Below are positions 6,904-14,155 of a DNA stretch of 14,155 nt, in pieces (position 1 is the stretch's first letter; every line of letters starts with the position of its first letter). The notes beneath the pieces are model-generated. The model made no database searches and was not told the origin of the DNA. It saw nothing but the letters and a program-made list of their open reading frames with translations. The DNA is from CAJPNN01 sp041844735 (GTDB lineage Bacteria > Bacillota > Clostridia > Peptostreptococcales > Anaerovoracaceae). Where the stretch lies: positions 1-14,155 of the forward strand of contig JBGZBP010000047.1 in NCBI GenBank assembly GCA_041844735.1. Reading direction: 5' to 3'. The translations under genes were made by a program, and so were the position numbers.

Positions 6904-8880
6904 TTAATTAAATCTCACTGTCTGCTCTTGCACGACCTTGCCGTCAAATATAACCTTAACAGTACCTGTACCCTTACCTGTCAATGTCAGCGTTTCCCTT
7001 GCATCCGCCTTATTTCTCGGCTCGTTTGCAATAGGTGTTCTGGTGCCGTCGCTATCTGTTACGGTTACCGTCATATAGAATATATCTTTATCCGCTCTGG
7101 CAAAATTTATTGCCACGGTTGCTTTACCCTCTTTAGCCTGCTCACCTCTGCTGACTTTGATATTTACTCTATCTCCTTTTTTCAGCTCGGTATTAGGTCT
7201 GAACTCCTGCCAAATAACGGTATCCTCCGCCTGAGTGCTGTTACTTACATATGTAACCCTTTTAATCAGCCCGAGACCCTCAAGTTCTGTCGTTGCATTT
7301 TCCAGAGATTCCCCTATCAAGTTCGGCATAGCCACTATGTTTTCATCGCCCTTGCTCACCCAAAGCTTGACTTCCTCGCCCTTTTTCAGCTTTTCGCCTG
7401 CTGCAGGTTTGGTTTTTATGATGGTATCTTTAGGGAAATTACTTTCTTCCTTTTCTACCCCTCCCAATTTATATCCTGCATTTTCAAGTATCTCAACTGC
7501 CTCCTGGAAAGTTTTCCCCTCCAAATTCGGCACTTTTTGCGACTTGTTTTTAGCCACAATATCTACTGTTACCGTAGATCCCTCTTTTATCTTAACACCT
7601 TCTTCCGGATCCTGAGCCGCTATCTGCCCCGGCTCAAACTCATCCGAAGATTGCACTGTATCTCCTCTCTCTATATACAGTCCCACTCTGTCCAAAGCCT
7701 CCTCAGCTTCAGCAAATGTCATTCCGGTGACATTGGGTACCGCAACCTCTGCTTTTGCAAAAATACCTGATACACCATGATATATAAAATACGACGCCGG
7801 TAAAGCAAGAATCAATGCCAACACTATAGCAAGTGTCGTAATTTTCCTGCCCTTCTTACTGCTCTTATTAGCTGTTTTTCTTCTTGCGGACTTTCTGCTC
7901 TCTCCTGAATACTCATCATCCATTTCATCATATTCCGTTGAACGTGAAACCTCCCTGCTCTTACGTCGCTGTGACTTGGAATTCGAGTTTTTCATACCTC
8001 TTCTGCCCCTGTTTCTGAGACGCTCCTCCTCCAAGTCCACCACAAAGAAACTTAAATCGGAAGCGAAGTGTAAATCTTCCAAGGCACTCACAAAATCTCC
8101 TGCCGTTCTGAATCTGTTGACCTGAAATTTATCCGTAGCTTTGAAAACTATATTTTCCAGCTCTCTTGGAATTCCCGGAACCAAAAGTGTCGGAGGTCTC
8201 ATTTCCTCATTCATATGCATCACTGCAACAGACACCGGATTTTCCGCATCAAAAGGAACTTCTCCCGTAAGCATTTCATAAAGAACTATGCCCAGTGAAT
8301 ATATATCGGATTTCTCATCCACATATCCTCCCCTTGCTTGCTCCGGTGAAAAATAATGAACCGAACCCATTACAGTTCCTGTATTTCCCATTATAGTGGT
8401 TGTATTTACCGCCTTCGCTATACCGAAATCCGTAATCTTAGCCGTTCCGTCATCCATGATTAAAATATTATGCGGCTTTACATCTCTATGAATGATATGA
8501 TGCTCATGTGCCACTGCCAATGCCTGTGCCACCTGCTTTGTAATGCTTACTGCCTTACCCGGATCCAACGGAGCATACTTTCTTATAATGTCGCTAAGAG
8601 GTCTTCCCTCTATAAATTCCATAACAATATAATGTATGTTCCCTTCTTTACCTACATCATAAACATTGACTATATTAGGATGATTCAAGCTTGCCGCCGC
8701 CTGAGATTCCCTCCTGAAGTTCTCTATAAATTTAATATCCCTAACATACTCCGGCTTTAAAATTTTTACTGCAACGAATCTGTTCAGCAATCTACATCTG
8801 GCTTTATAGACTACCGCCATACCGCCTTCTCCAACTTTTTCGAGTAATTCATATCTTCCGGCAAGAACTCTACTGCCCAT
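6904..8880 (-). CDS. prkC: PASTA-domain eukaryotic-type Ser/Thr protein kinase
   Basis: This 658-residue membrane kinase phosphorylates proteins on Ser/Thr in response to cell-wall fragments or lipid II sensed by its exterior domains. The kinase domain (about 10-270) has the Gly loop GEGGMAVVY, K39, E58, HRDVKPHN (D133), DFGIA (D151) and SPEQARG. The activation loop is Thr-rich, as needed for autophosphorylation. A strongly basic, Ser-rich linker (about 280-345) precedes one membrane helix (about 348-372). Three PASTA repeats follow (about 377-446, 447-512, 513-580), each with the xVPNLxG-like opening. A further 78-residue beta-rich domain ends the protein. The first ATG (8889) touches its AGGAGG with no spacer, so ATG 8880, 9 nt away, is chosen; it also gives the usual MGSRVLAGRYE start. 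The partner phosphatase is immediately upstream. Confidence 0.97.
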   Translation of the reverse strand: MGSRVLAGRYELLEKVGEGGMAVVYKARCRLLNRFVAVKILKPEYVRDIKFIENFRRESQAAASLNHPNIVNVYDVGKEGNIHYIVMEFIEGRPLSDIIRKYAPLDPGKAVSITKQVAQALAVAHEHHIIHRDVKPHNILIMDDGTAKITDFGIAKAVNTTTIMGNTGTVMGSVHYFSPEQARGGYVDEKSDIYSLGIVLYEMLTGEVPFDAENPVSVAVMHMNEEMRPPTLLVPGIPRELENIVFKATDKFQVNRFRTAGDFVSALEDLHFASDLSFFVVDLEEERLRNRGRRGMKNSNSKSQRRKSREVSRSTEYDEMDDEYSGESRKSARRKTANKSSKKGRKITTLAIVLALILALPASYFIYHGVSGIFAKAEVAVPNVTGMTFAEAEEALDRVGLYIERGDTVQSSDEFEPGQIAAQDPEEGVKIKEGSTVTVDIVAKNKSQKVPNLEGKTFQEAVEILENAGYKLGGVEKEESNFPKDTIIKTKPAAGEKLKKGEEVKLWVSKGDENIVAMPNLIGESLENATTELEGLGLIKRVTYVSNSTQAEDTVIWQEFRPNTELKKGDRVNIKVSRGEQAKEGKATVAINFARADKDIFYMTVTVTDSDGTRTPIANEPRNKADARETLTLTGKGTGTVKVIFDGKVVQEQTVRFN

Positions 8881-8889
8881 ATTTTGCAT

Positions 8890-8895
8890 CCTCCT
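8890..8895 (-). promoter_or_regulatory. Ribosome binding site deciding the prkC start
   Basis: A perfect AGGAGG on the minus strand abuts ATG 8889 with zero spacing and lies 9 nt before ATG 8880. Only the second distance is workable for initiation. The site sits in the 16-nt gap after the stp stop codon. Confidence 0.85.
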
Positions 8896-8896
8896 G

Positions 8897-9619
8897 TTAT
8901 ACTTTCAAAGTTATGACTGTGATATTGTCGGCCCCCCCCTTACGGTTTGCTGCATTTACCAACTCTCTCGACAAATCTGCCATATTCTCATATTTATCAG
9001 TTAAATCTAAAATTTCATTTTCATCCAATTCACCGTAAAGCCCGTCCGTACATAAAATTATTATATCTTCTTTCCTTATATCTATTTTATAAAAATCCGG
9101 CTTTACTGTCATCTCTCCTCCCAAGGCTCTTGTTATTTTATGCCTGTCAGGATGATATTTCAATTCCTCTCTTGTAATATATCCCCTTTCAAACTCTTCT
9201 TCCGGCACCGTATGATCCTTGGTTATCTGCTCTATCTTTCCGTCTCTTATAACGTATCCTCTACTGTCTCCTACATTTATAAAGTATGCCTCTTCTTTTC
9301 TGATATAAGTCATCACCAGTGTAGTTGCCATACCGCTGTTTTCCGGACTTGCCAATGACTCATTCCAAATATCCGTATTAACCCTTGAAAGGATATTTAG
9401 GAAATATGTCCGCAGCTCGGATTCATCATCAGGCATTTTATTATCCATAAGTTCTTTAGCTATATTCCCGACAGCCATACGACTGGCACGCTCTCCTGAA
9501 TTATGTCCGCCTACACCGTCAGCAACCATATAAATATCGCTCCCCGGCAAAATAAAGTACGAATCCTCGTTGTTCCTTCGTTTCCTGCCGGAGTCCGTTC
9601 TAAACCCTGCATGAACCAT
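8897..9619 (-). CDS. stp: PP2C-type Ser/Thr protein phosphatase (Stp/PrpC)
   Basis: The protein removes phosphate from targets of the PrkC kinase and from PrkC itself, using a two-metal centre in the cytoplasm. The 240-residue length is normal for bacterial PP2C enzymes. Metal-binding and structural motifs are all present: RNNEDSY (E18, D19), VADGVGGH (D34), VGDSRGY (D118), CTDGLYGEL (D192) and GGADNITVI (D231). The start follows the rsmB stop by 2 nt, with AAGGGG (9627-9632) 7 nt before the ATG. A run of eight G on the coding strand (8932-8939) encodes part of KGGA directly before the metal ligand D231, so a one-base slip there would remove this ligand. The pairing with prkC downstream is the standard reversible-phosphorylation module. 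Confidence 0.97.
   Translation of the reverse strand: MVHAGFRTDSGRKRRNNEDSYFILPGSDIYMVADGVGGHNSGERASRMAVGNIAKELMDNKMPDDESELRTYFLNILSRVNTDIWNESLASPENSGMATTLVMTYIRKEEAYFINVGDSRGYVIRDGKIEQITKDHTVPEEEFERGYITREELKYHPDRHKITRALGGEMTVKPDFYKIDIRKEDIIILCTDGLYGELDENEILDLTDKYENMADLSRELVNAANRKGGADNITVITLKV
8932..8939 (-). repeat. G8 homopolymer inside stp
   Basis: The plus strand has eight consecutive C, so the coding strand has eight G across codons 227-230 (AAG GGG GGG GCC). This is the longest G/C homopolymer I see in an otherwise A+T-rich window, and it lies in the most conserved C-terminal motif of the phosphatase. Such runs are prone to replication slippage and sequencing error. In the sequence as given the frame is intact. 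Confidence 0.9.
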
Positions 9620-9621
9620 AG

Positions 9622-10911
9622 TTATTCCCCTTTTTTCCTTACCATTTTACAGATGAAAAATCCATCAGTATCATTTACATTAGGTAACAGCTGCAAAATT
9701 TCTACCTGCTCAAACTCCGGATTTGAAGTCAGGAAATCCTTTACCACATTTTCATTTTCTTCCGTTGTAACAGTACATGTACTGTAAACCAACACCCCTC
9801 CCGGCTTAACATATCGGGACGAAGTTTCAAGAATAGCCCTTTGTTTTTTCGGCAAATCTTTCAACTCAGTCGTAAGCTCCTTATATTTTATTTCAGGCTT
9901 TCTTCTTATTACTCCAAGTCCTGAGCACGGTGCGTCCACAAGCACCTTGTCAGCTTTCATAATCAATTCGGAATTGAGATTGGTACCGTCCCAAGGGTTT
10001 GTTTCTATAATATCAATACCTAATCTCGCAGCCTCTTTATCAATTATATTAAGTTTACGTCTGTAAACGTCCCATGCAGAAATCTTTCCTTGATTTTCCA
10101 TTTTCTCCGCCATTGCAAGCGTCTTACCTCCGGGTGCCGCACAAGTATCTATAATGTAATCTCCCGGTTTCGGATCCATGATATTAACCACAAGCATTGA
10201 ACTTTCATCCTGCACTGAGAAAAGACCTCTCTCATATGCCTTTGTCTTTAAAATTTTGCTGCCCTTAACATGTATAGCCTGCTTGCATATATGACCGTCT
10301 TTAGCCTCATATCCGTTCTCTATCATTCTGGCTTTAAGCACATCTTTTTCATTCTTAAGTGTGTTGACCCTCAACACTAAATCCGGTGTCCTGTTTCCGG
10401 CCTCCAGCAGCTGCTCAACGAACTCTTCATCATAACGAGTCAGCCATTCCTCTATAATCCACTTTTCATAAGAATACTTGACCGACAAATACTCAATTAA
10501 ATCGTCTTCTCTTTTGGGAAATTCCACAGCATCCTTTTCTCTTATATAATGTCTTAGCACACCGTTAATAAAGCCTGCTCTTCCCTTGCAATATTTTTTT
10601 GCAAGTATCACGGACTCATTTACCGCTGCATATTCCGGCACCGAATTCATAAAACCTATTTGATAAATTCCAAGTCTCAAAATCATCTTATCTGCCGACT
10701 TCATTTTTTCTATAGGAGTGTGTATAAACTGCTTTATTATGTAATCCAAATAATATTTGTTCTCCAAAACACCGTAAACCATTTCCCTGACAAAACTCTG
10801 GTTGTCCGGTTTTGAAATTATAATATTATGATTTAAAGCCATATTTGAATATGCCTTTTTAGTTTCAACATCCATAAGTGTCAAATATGCAGTTTTTCTA
10901 TTGTTATCCAT
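9622..10911 (-). CDS. rsmB: 16S rRNA (cytosine-967-C5)-methyltransferase
   Basis: RsmB methylates C5 of cytosine 967 (E. coli numbering) in 16S rRNA using S-adenosylmethionine. The 429-residue protein has a NusB-like RNA-binding domain (about 1-135), then a linker and the Rossmann methyltransferase domain. Visible motifs are the SAM site DTCAAPGGKT (255-264), DAPCSGLGVIRRKPE with C329 and YSTCT with the catalytic C379. The frame is open from ATG 10932, but GGAGG (10920-10924) lies inside that extension and 8 nt before ATG 10911. The protein from 10911 also begins like other family members, so 10911 is chosen. The gene then overlaps the end of fmt by 8 nt. It follows fmt in many bacteria, as here. 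Confidence 0.96.
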   Translation of the reverse strand: MDNNRKTAYLTLMDVETKKAYSNMALNHNIIISKPDNQSFVREMVYGVLENKYYLDYIIKQFIHTPIEKMKSADKMILRLGIYQIGFMNSVPEYAAVNESVILAKKYCKGRAGFINGVLRHYIREKDAVEFPKREDDLIEYLSVKYSYEKWIIEEWLTRYDEEFVEQLLEAGNRTPDLVLRVNTLKNEKDVLKARMIENGYEAKDGHICKQAIHVKGSKILKTKAYERGLFSVQDESSMLVVNIMDPKPGDYIIDTCAAPGGKTLAMAEKMENQGKISAWDVYRRKLNIIDKEAARLGIDIIETNPWDGTNLNSELIMKADKVLVDAPCSGLGVIRRKPEIKYKELTTELKDLPKKQRAILETSSRYVKPGGVLVYSTCTVTTEENENVVKDFLTSNPEFEQVEILQLLPNVNDTDGFFICKMVRKKGE

Positions 10912-11848
10912 CCCTCTTTCCTCCAAGCACATCGGAAGTCTCTATTTTATTTCCTGCCAAAAAATCTTGAACCGACATTACTCTCTTGCCCGGCATCTGC
11001 AACTTCTTTATCACTATCTTCTCTTTGCCACAAGCCACTGTTATCCCCGCCTTTGAAACCTCAAGTACCCTGCCGTCATTTTCGTTCGTGCTCCCATCTG
11101 ACGGCTCAGCCTCTATCAACTTCATTTTAACATCATTGAAATACGTGTATGCTCCCGGGTTTGGATTCAGCCCCCTTATGATGCAGCTTGTCTCACGTGC
11201 CCCTTTGCTGAAATCAATCAGCGCCTCATCTTTATAAATCATAGGTGCCGTAGTAGCCAAACTTTCATCCTGCTTCTCTCTACGAGCCGTTCCCGATAAT
11301 ATGCTGTCTAAATGCTGAATCAGAAGTTCAGCACCCATACATGCCATCTTATCACTTAGCTCACCATAATTCATGGAACCTATCTCTATTCTGTCAGCAG
11401 CTATCATATCGCCTGTATCCATTCCCTCAGCCATATACATTAATGTGTTTCCCGTAATTTTTTCATCATTCATTATCGCTCTTTGTATAGGCGCTGCCCC
11501 TCTGTATTTGGGCAACAAAGATCCATGAATATTCACACAACCCATTTTAGGAATATCAAGTATCTCTTTGGGTAAAATTCTTCCATATGCCGCAACTACT
11601 ATCAAATCCGGCTCTGCACCTGATATTTCGTTTATAAAGTCCACGTTGCCCCTAACCTTCTCAGGCTGAATAACCCTCAGCCCCAGCTCAAGTGCTTTTT
11701 CCTTAACAGGTGGAAAAGCCAATTTCTTTCCTCTTCCCTTCAAACTGTCAGGCTGCGATACGACAAAAACTATTTCATTTTCAGTTTTTGACAACGCTTC
11801 AAGTGCCGGAACCGCAAATTCAGGGGTTCCCATATAAATTATCTTCAT
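10904..11848 (-). CDS. fmt: Methionyl-tRNA formyltransferase
   Basis: Fmt transfers a formyl group from 10-formyltetrahydrofolate to Met-tRNAfMet so that translation can initiate. The 314-residue protein has the usual length. The N-terminal Rossmann domain opens with IYMGTPEFAVPALEAL. The folate/catalytic signature NIHGSLLPKYRGAAPIQ contains N106 and H108, and D144 lies in GMDTGDM; these form the known Asn-His-Asp active site. The C-terminal OB-like tRNA-binding domain covers about 205-310. The start follows the def stop by 3 nt, with GGAG overlapping the end of def. Pairing with def is functional as well as positional: one enzyme adds the formyl group and the other removes it from the new protein. 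Confidence 0.98.
   Translation of the reverse strand: MKIIYMGTPEFAVPALEALSKTENEIVFVVSQPDSLKGRGKKLAFPPVKEKALELGLRVIQPEKVRGNVDFINEISGAEPDLIVVAAYGRILPKEILDIPKMGCVNIHGSLLPKYRGAAPIQRAIMNDEKITGNTLMYMAEGMDTGDMIAADRIEIGSMNYGELSDKMACMGAELLIQHLDSILSGTARREKQDESLATTAPMIYKDEALIDFSKGARETSCIIRGLNPNPGAYTYFNDVKMKLIEAEPSDGSTNENDGRVLEVSKAGITVACGKEKIVIKKLQMPGKRVMSVQDFLAGNKIETSDVLGGKRDG
10920..10924 (-). promoter_or_regulatory. Ribosome binding site deciding the rsmB start, inside fmt
   Basis: GGAGG on the minus strand lies within the last codons of fmt and 8 nt before ATG 10911. It makes ATG 10911 the likely start and couples rsmB translation to fmt. Confidence 0.8.
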
Positions 11849-11851
11849 CCG

Positions 11852-12307
11852 TTACTCCGCCTCAAACATCTCTTCTGCTTTATCTATGTAAAGTATTCCG
11901 TTCAAGTGGTCATTTTCATGGCAAAACGCCTTTGCCAAAAGTCCACTTCCCTCATACTCAACTTCGTTCCCGTTTCTATCAAGACCCTTGATTCTCACAT
12001 ATTCAGGACGAGAAACCATGCCCGTCTTGCCCGGCACGCTCAAGCATCCTTCCTCTTCAATAATCTCCCCTCTTGTTTCAACTATCTCGGGATTTATAAG
12101 TTCATAGACCATCCCGTCCACTTCCACTACAAAAATTCTCTTAAGTATGCCTACCTGTGGAGCTGCCAATCCAACCCCTGCCATATCTCTCATAGTATCC
12201 AACATATCATCCAAAATCAAGCGAATCTTATCAGTGACCTCATCCACCGGTCTCGCTTGTTTTCTCAATATATCTTCACCCTCGACAAATATATTTCTGA
12301 TTGCCAT
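11852..12307 (-). CDS. def: Peptide deformylase
   Basis: The enzyme removes the formyl group from the N-terminal methionine of nascent proteins at the ribosome, using a bound Fe(II) or similar metal. The 151-residue length is typical of the short (type 1-like) deformylases. Motif 1 is GVGLAAPQVG (44-53), motif 2 is EEGCLSVPG with metal ligand C88, and motif 3 is CHENDHLNG with H130, the catalytic E131 and H134. The residue before HENDH is Cys where Gln is usual; this is not a catalytic position. A clear AGGAGG lies 8 nt before the ATG and overlaps the priA stop codon (TTTAGGAGG). The gene lies between priA and fmt, the common Firmicutes order. Confidence 0.98.
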   Translation of the reverse strand: MAIRNIFVEGEDILRKQARPVDEVTDKIRLILDDMLDTMRDMAGVGLAAPQVGILKRIFVVEVDGMVYELINPEIVETRGEIIEEEGCLSVPGKTGMVSRPEYVRIKGLDRNGNEVEYEGSGLLAKAFCHENDHLNGILYIDKAEEMFEAE

Positions 12308-12319
12308 AAAATCATCCTC

Positions 12320-14155
12320 CTAAATAAAACTGTACGGATCAATATCTACCACAATATTCATACTTCTCTCCTTGACCCTCTTATATATATCAACTTTAAT
12401 GTCTCTTAAAAATTCACCAAGTGCCACCCTTTCATCAGGGCTGCATTTTATTACTATGTGGTATCTGAATTTACCGTTTGCCTTTGTCATAGGTGCCGGC
12501 TTCGGCTTGAAACATTTTATCTTTTCATCATTAAAATATTTCTTTTGGATTTTACCGAAAACGTAATCTGCAACTCTCTTCGCCTTACTCTCGCTTTCAT
12601 CCATTATTAAAATTTGAAAAAGTTCTCGGAACGGAGGATATCCTGTCTGCTCCCTCATCCTTATTTCCCTATCATAAAATCCTCTATAATCTCCCTCTAC
12701 CGCCTTTCCTATTACAAAACTTTCAGGAGAATAGGTCTGTATAATTACATTTCCCTTATCTTTTCCCCTTCCGGCTCTTCCTGCCGCCTGAGTTATTAAC
12801 TGAAAAGTTCTCTCGGTAGAGCGGTAGTCCGGTATATTCAAAGATAAATCTGCAGCCATCACCCCGACCACAGCTACATTTTCAAAATGCAGCCCCTTAG
12901 CCACAATCTGTGTTCCTACCAATATATCTATTTTCTTTTTTTTGAATTCTCCAAGTATCTTCTCAAGTGACCCCTTCCTGCTTATAGCATCAAAGTCCAG
13001 CCTTTCACAGACGGCTTCCGGAAAATATTCTGAAATGCTTTCTACCACCTGTTCCGTGCCGACACCGAAATGTTTTATATAACCGCTTTCGCATTCCGGG
13101 CATACAGTTGGCGGATTAACCGCTCTGCCGCAGTAGTGACACACCGCCTTGCCGTATTCCTTATGATAAGTCATTGATATCCCGCATTCCGGACATACCA
13201 CAACATATCCGCAACTCCTGCATGATATGAATGAACTGTACCCTCTTCTGTTTAAGAAAAGTATTATCTGCTTTTTTTCATCCAAAGCCTCGGATATTTT
13301 TTCCATTAAGACCCTGCTGAAAATACTTCTGTTTCCGGCTCTGAGCTCCTGAGTCATATCAACAATATTCATATCAGGCATTCCACCCTGATTTACCCTG
13401 CTTGAAAGCCTCAATCTATGATACATTCCCGTCTCAGCCAAATACATTGTTCTCACTGACGGAGTTGCCGTACCGAATATCACACTTCCGTTCCAGTACG
13501 CCGCCCTCTTCACGGCAACATCATGGGTATAGTACTTTGGTGTCATATCGGATTTATAGCTTGTCTCATGCTCCTCATCCAGAATAATAAGACCTATATT
13601 TTTTACCGGTGAGAAAATTGCCGATCTTGCTCCTATTATCAGCCTTGCCTCTCCCGAGGCAGCTTTTCTCCAAGCTTCATACCTCTGACCCTTTGTCAGT
13701 TTACTATGAGTCAATGCAATTATTTCTTCCCCGAAAATTTCCAAAAATCTGCTCAATGTTTGGGGCGTAAGCGATATCTCCGGTACCAGAACAATCGCAG
13801 TCTTGCCTCTCCTGAGACACTCCTCACACGCCCTTATATAAACTTCCGTCTTCCCGCTTCCCGTAACACCCTCAAGTAAAAAGCGGCGACTTTTTTCATC
13901 ATTAATTGCCGTTGTTATTTCCCGAACCGCATTTTCCTGCTCTTCATTTAGAACATGTCTTTCTCCTGCAGGTGTGAATTTTGGGAATACATTTTTTTTG
14001 CTCGCAATTTTTTTTGGTGCTTTGAAACACTCTATAGCTTCAATATGCCTGCAAACGAAAAAGGCTCTCATCCATCTCGCTGTTTCAATTATCTCATGAG
14101 TGAGCGATTCATCTCTTAAAACTTCCTGCACTTCCTTTAATTTTATTTCATCCTC
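12320..14155 (-). CDS. priA: Primosomal protein N' (replication restart helicase PriA), 5' end outside the window
   Basis: PriA recognises stalled or repaired replication forks and reloads the replicative helicase. The window holds 611 codons plus the stop; the family is usually about 730-800 residues, so roughly the first 120 or more (the 3' DNA-end binding domain) lie beyond base 14155. The frame is open to the window edge, so the GTG at 14131 is not a start. Helicase motifs in order are GVTGSGKTEVY (Walker A, near 13860), ILDEEH (near 13580), GTATPS, then VGTQIVAKGLHF and QAAGRAGRG. Eight cysteines in four C-x2-C pairs (about 13060-13230) form the two zinc sites inserted between the helicase lobes. 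Three A8 runs occur on its coding strand. It is the first gene of the operon visible here. Confidence 0.97.
   Translation of the reverse strand, partial: EDEIKLKEVQEVLRDESLTHEIIETARWMRAFFVCRHIEAIECFKAPKKIASKKNVFPKFTPAGERHVLNEEQENAVREITTAINDEKSRRFLLEGVTGSGKTEVYIRACEECLRRGKTAIVLVPEISLTPQTLSRFLEIFGEEIIALTHSKLTKGQRYEAWRKAASGEARLIIGARSAIFSPVKNIGLIILDEEHETSYKSDMTPKYYTHDVAVKRAAYWNGSVIFGTATPSVRTMYLAETGMYHRLRLSSRVNQGGMPDMNIVDMTQELRAGNRSIFSRVLMEKISEALDEKKQIILFLNRRGYSSFISCRSCGYVVVCPECGISMTYHKEYGKAVCHYCGRAVNPPTVCPECESGYIKHFGVGTEQVVESISEYFPEAVCERLDFDAISRKGSLEKILGEFKKKKIDILVGTQIVAKGLHFENVAVVGVMAADLSLNIPDYRSTERTFQLITQAAGRAGRGKDKGNVIIQTYSPESFVIGKAVEGDYRGFYDREIRMREQTGYPPFRELFQILIMDESESKAKRVADYVFGKIQKKYFNDEKIKCFKPKPAPMTKANGKFRYHIVIKCSPDERVALGEFLRDIKVDIYKRVKERSMNIVVDIDPYSFI

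Larger units (their letters stand above)
3453..14155 (-). other. Nine-gene operon priA-def-fmt-rsmB-stp-prkC-rsgA-rpe-DUF2207
   Basis: All nine genes share the minus strand with these junctions: priA-def 12 nt, def-fmt 3 nt, fmt-rsmB 8-nt overlap, rsmB-stp 2 nt, stp-prkC 16 nt, prkC-rsgA 2 nt, rsgA-rpe 1-nt overlap, rpe-DUF2207 9 nt. No internal gap is large enough for a conventional terminator and promoter. Most ribosome binding sites overlap the end of the preceding gene, so translation is probably coupled. The promoter lies upstream of the window; the likely end is the hairpin at 3391-3437. Confidence 0.85.

Noticed and set aside
6928..7770. Long plus-strand open frame (280 codons) opposite prkC
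   Set aside because: It is antisense to conserved PASTA-coding sequence, has no ribosome binding site and its translation is rich in Cys, Phe, His and Tyr with no recognisable family; it is a shadow of prkC.
11906..12409. Plus-strand open frame of 167 codons opposite def and the end of priA
   Set aside because: It covers catalytic motifs of def on the other strand, spans the def-priA junction and has no Shine-Dalgarno or recognisable domain.
14108..14131. GTG at 14131 as the priA start
   Set aside because: The frame stays open to the window edge and the protein would lack its conserved N-terminal domain; the gene is simply cut by the window.

Overview
The window comes from an A+T-rich, low-GC Gram-positive bacterium, most likely a member of the Clostridia (Bacillota). 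The evidence is the strong AGGAGG-type ribosome binding sites, the gene order priA-def-fmt-rsmB-stp-prkC-rsgA-rpe (a classic Firmicutes cluster), a PASTA-domain Ser/Thr kinase, and a LemA/DUF2207 envelope pair. I cannot place it at genus level from sequence alone.

Left end, + strand (1-2401). The window opens inside a reading frame that resembles the N-terminal third of DapB (dihydrodipicolinate reductase) but stops at 106-108, far short of a full enzyme. The start of a membrane-bound PAS-domain sensor histidine kinase overlaps that stop. The kinase has no good ribosome binding site and appears to lack the first part of its membrane sensor. It is followed by an intact OmpR/VanR-type response regulator. 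The simplest reading is a deletion or rearrangement junction near 100-117, or an assembly join, that fused a dapB remnant to a 5'-truncated kinase gene. A bidirectional terminator hairpin (2457-2520) separates this block from the convergent minus-strand genes.

Middle, minus strand (2574-3452). lemA has its own candidate promoter. Just upstream of it is a tRNA-Ser(CGA) gene with encoded CCA and its own promoter. Next comes a hairpin that probably ends the large operon.

Right part, minus strand (3453-14155). Nine genes are packed with gaps of 16 nt or less, or overlap: priA (5' end outside the window), def, fmt, rsmB, stp, prkC, rsgA, rpe and a DUF2207 membrane protein. They cover replication restart, initiator-tRNA formylation and N-terminal deformylation, 16S rRNA methylation, a reversible Ser/Thr phosphorylation switch (PrkC/Stp), 30S subunit maturation (RsgA), the pentose phosphate pathway, and an envelope protein. 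The operon promoter is outside the window. rlmN, often found between rsmB and stp in related clusters, is absent here.

Several starts given here differ from the longest open frame (response regulator, lemA, prkC, rsmB) because a Shine-Dalgarno sequence sits inside the longer frame and points to a downstream ATG. I found no CRISPR array, insertion sequence, prophage gene or riboswitch, and no convincing new defence or mobile system. The most unusual features are the dapB/kinase junction, the tRNA gene between lemA and its usual DUF2207 partner, and a G8 run inside the catalytic C-terminal motif of the Stp phosphatase.
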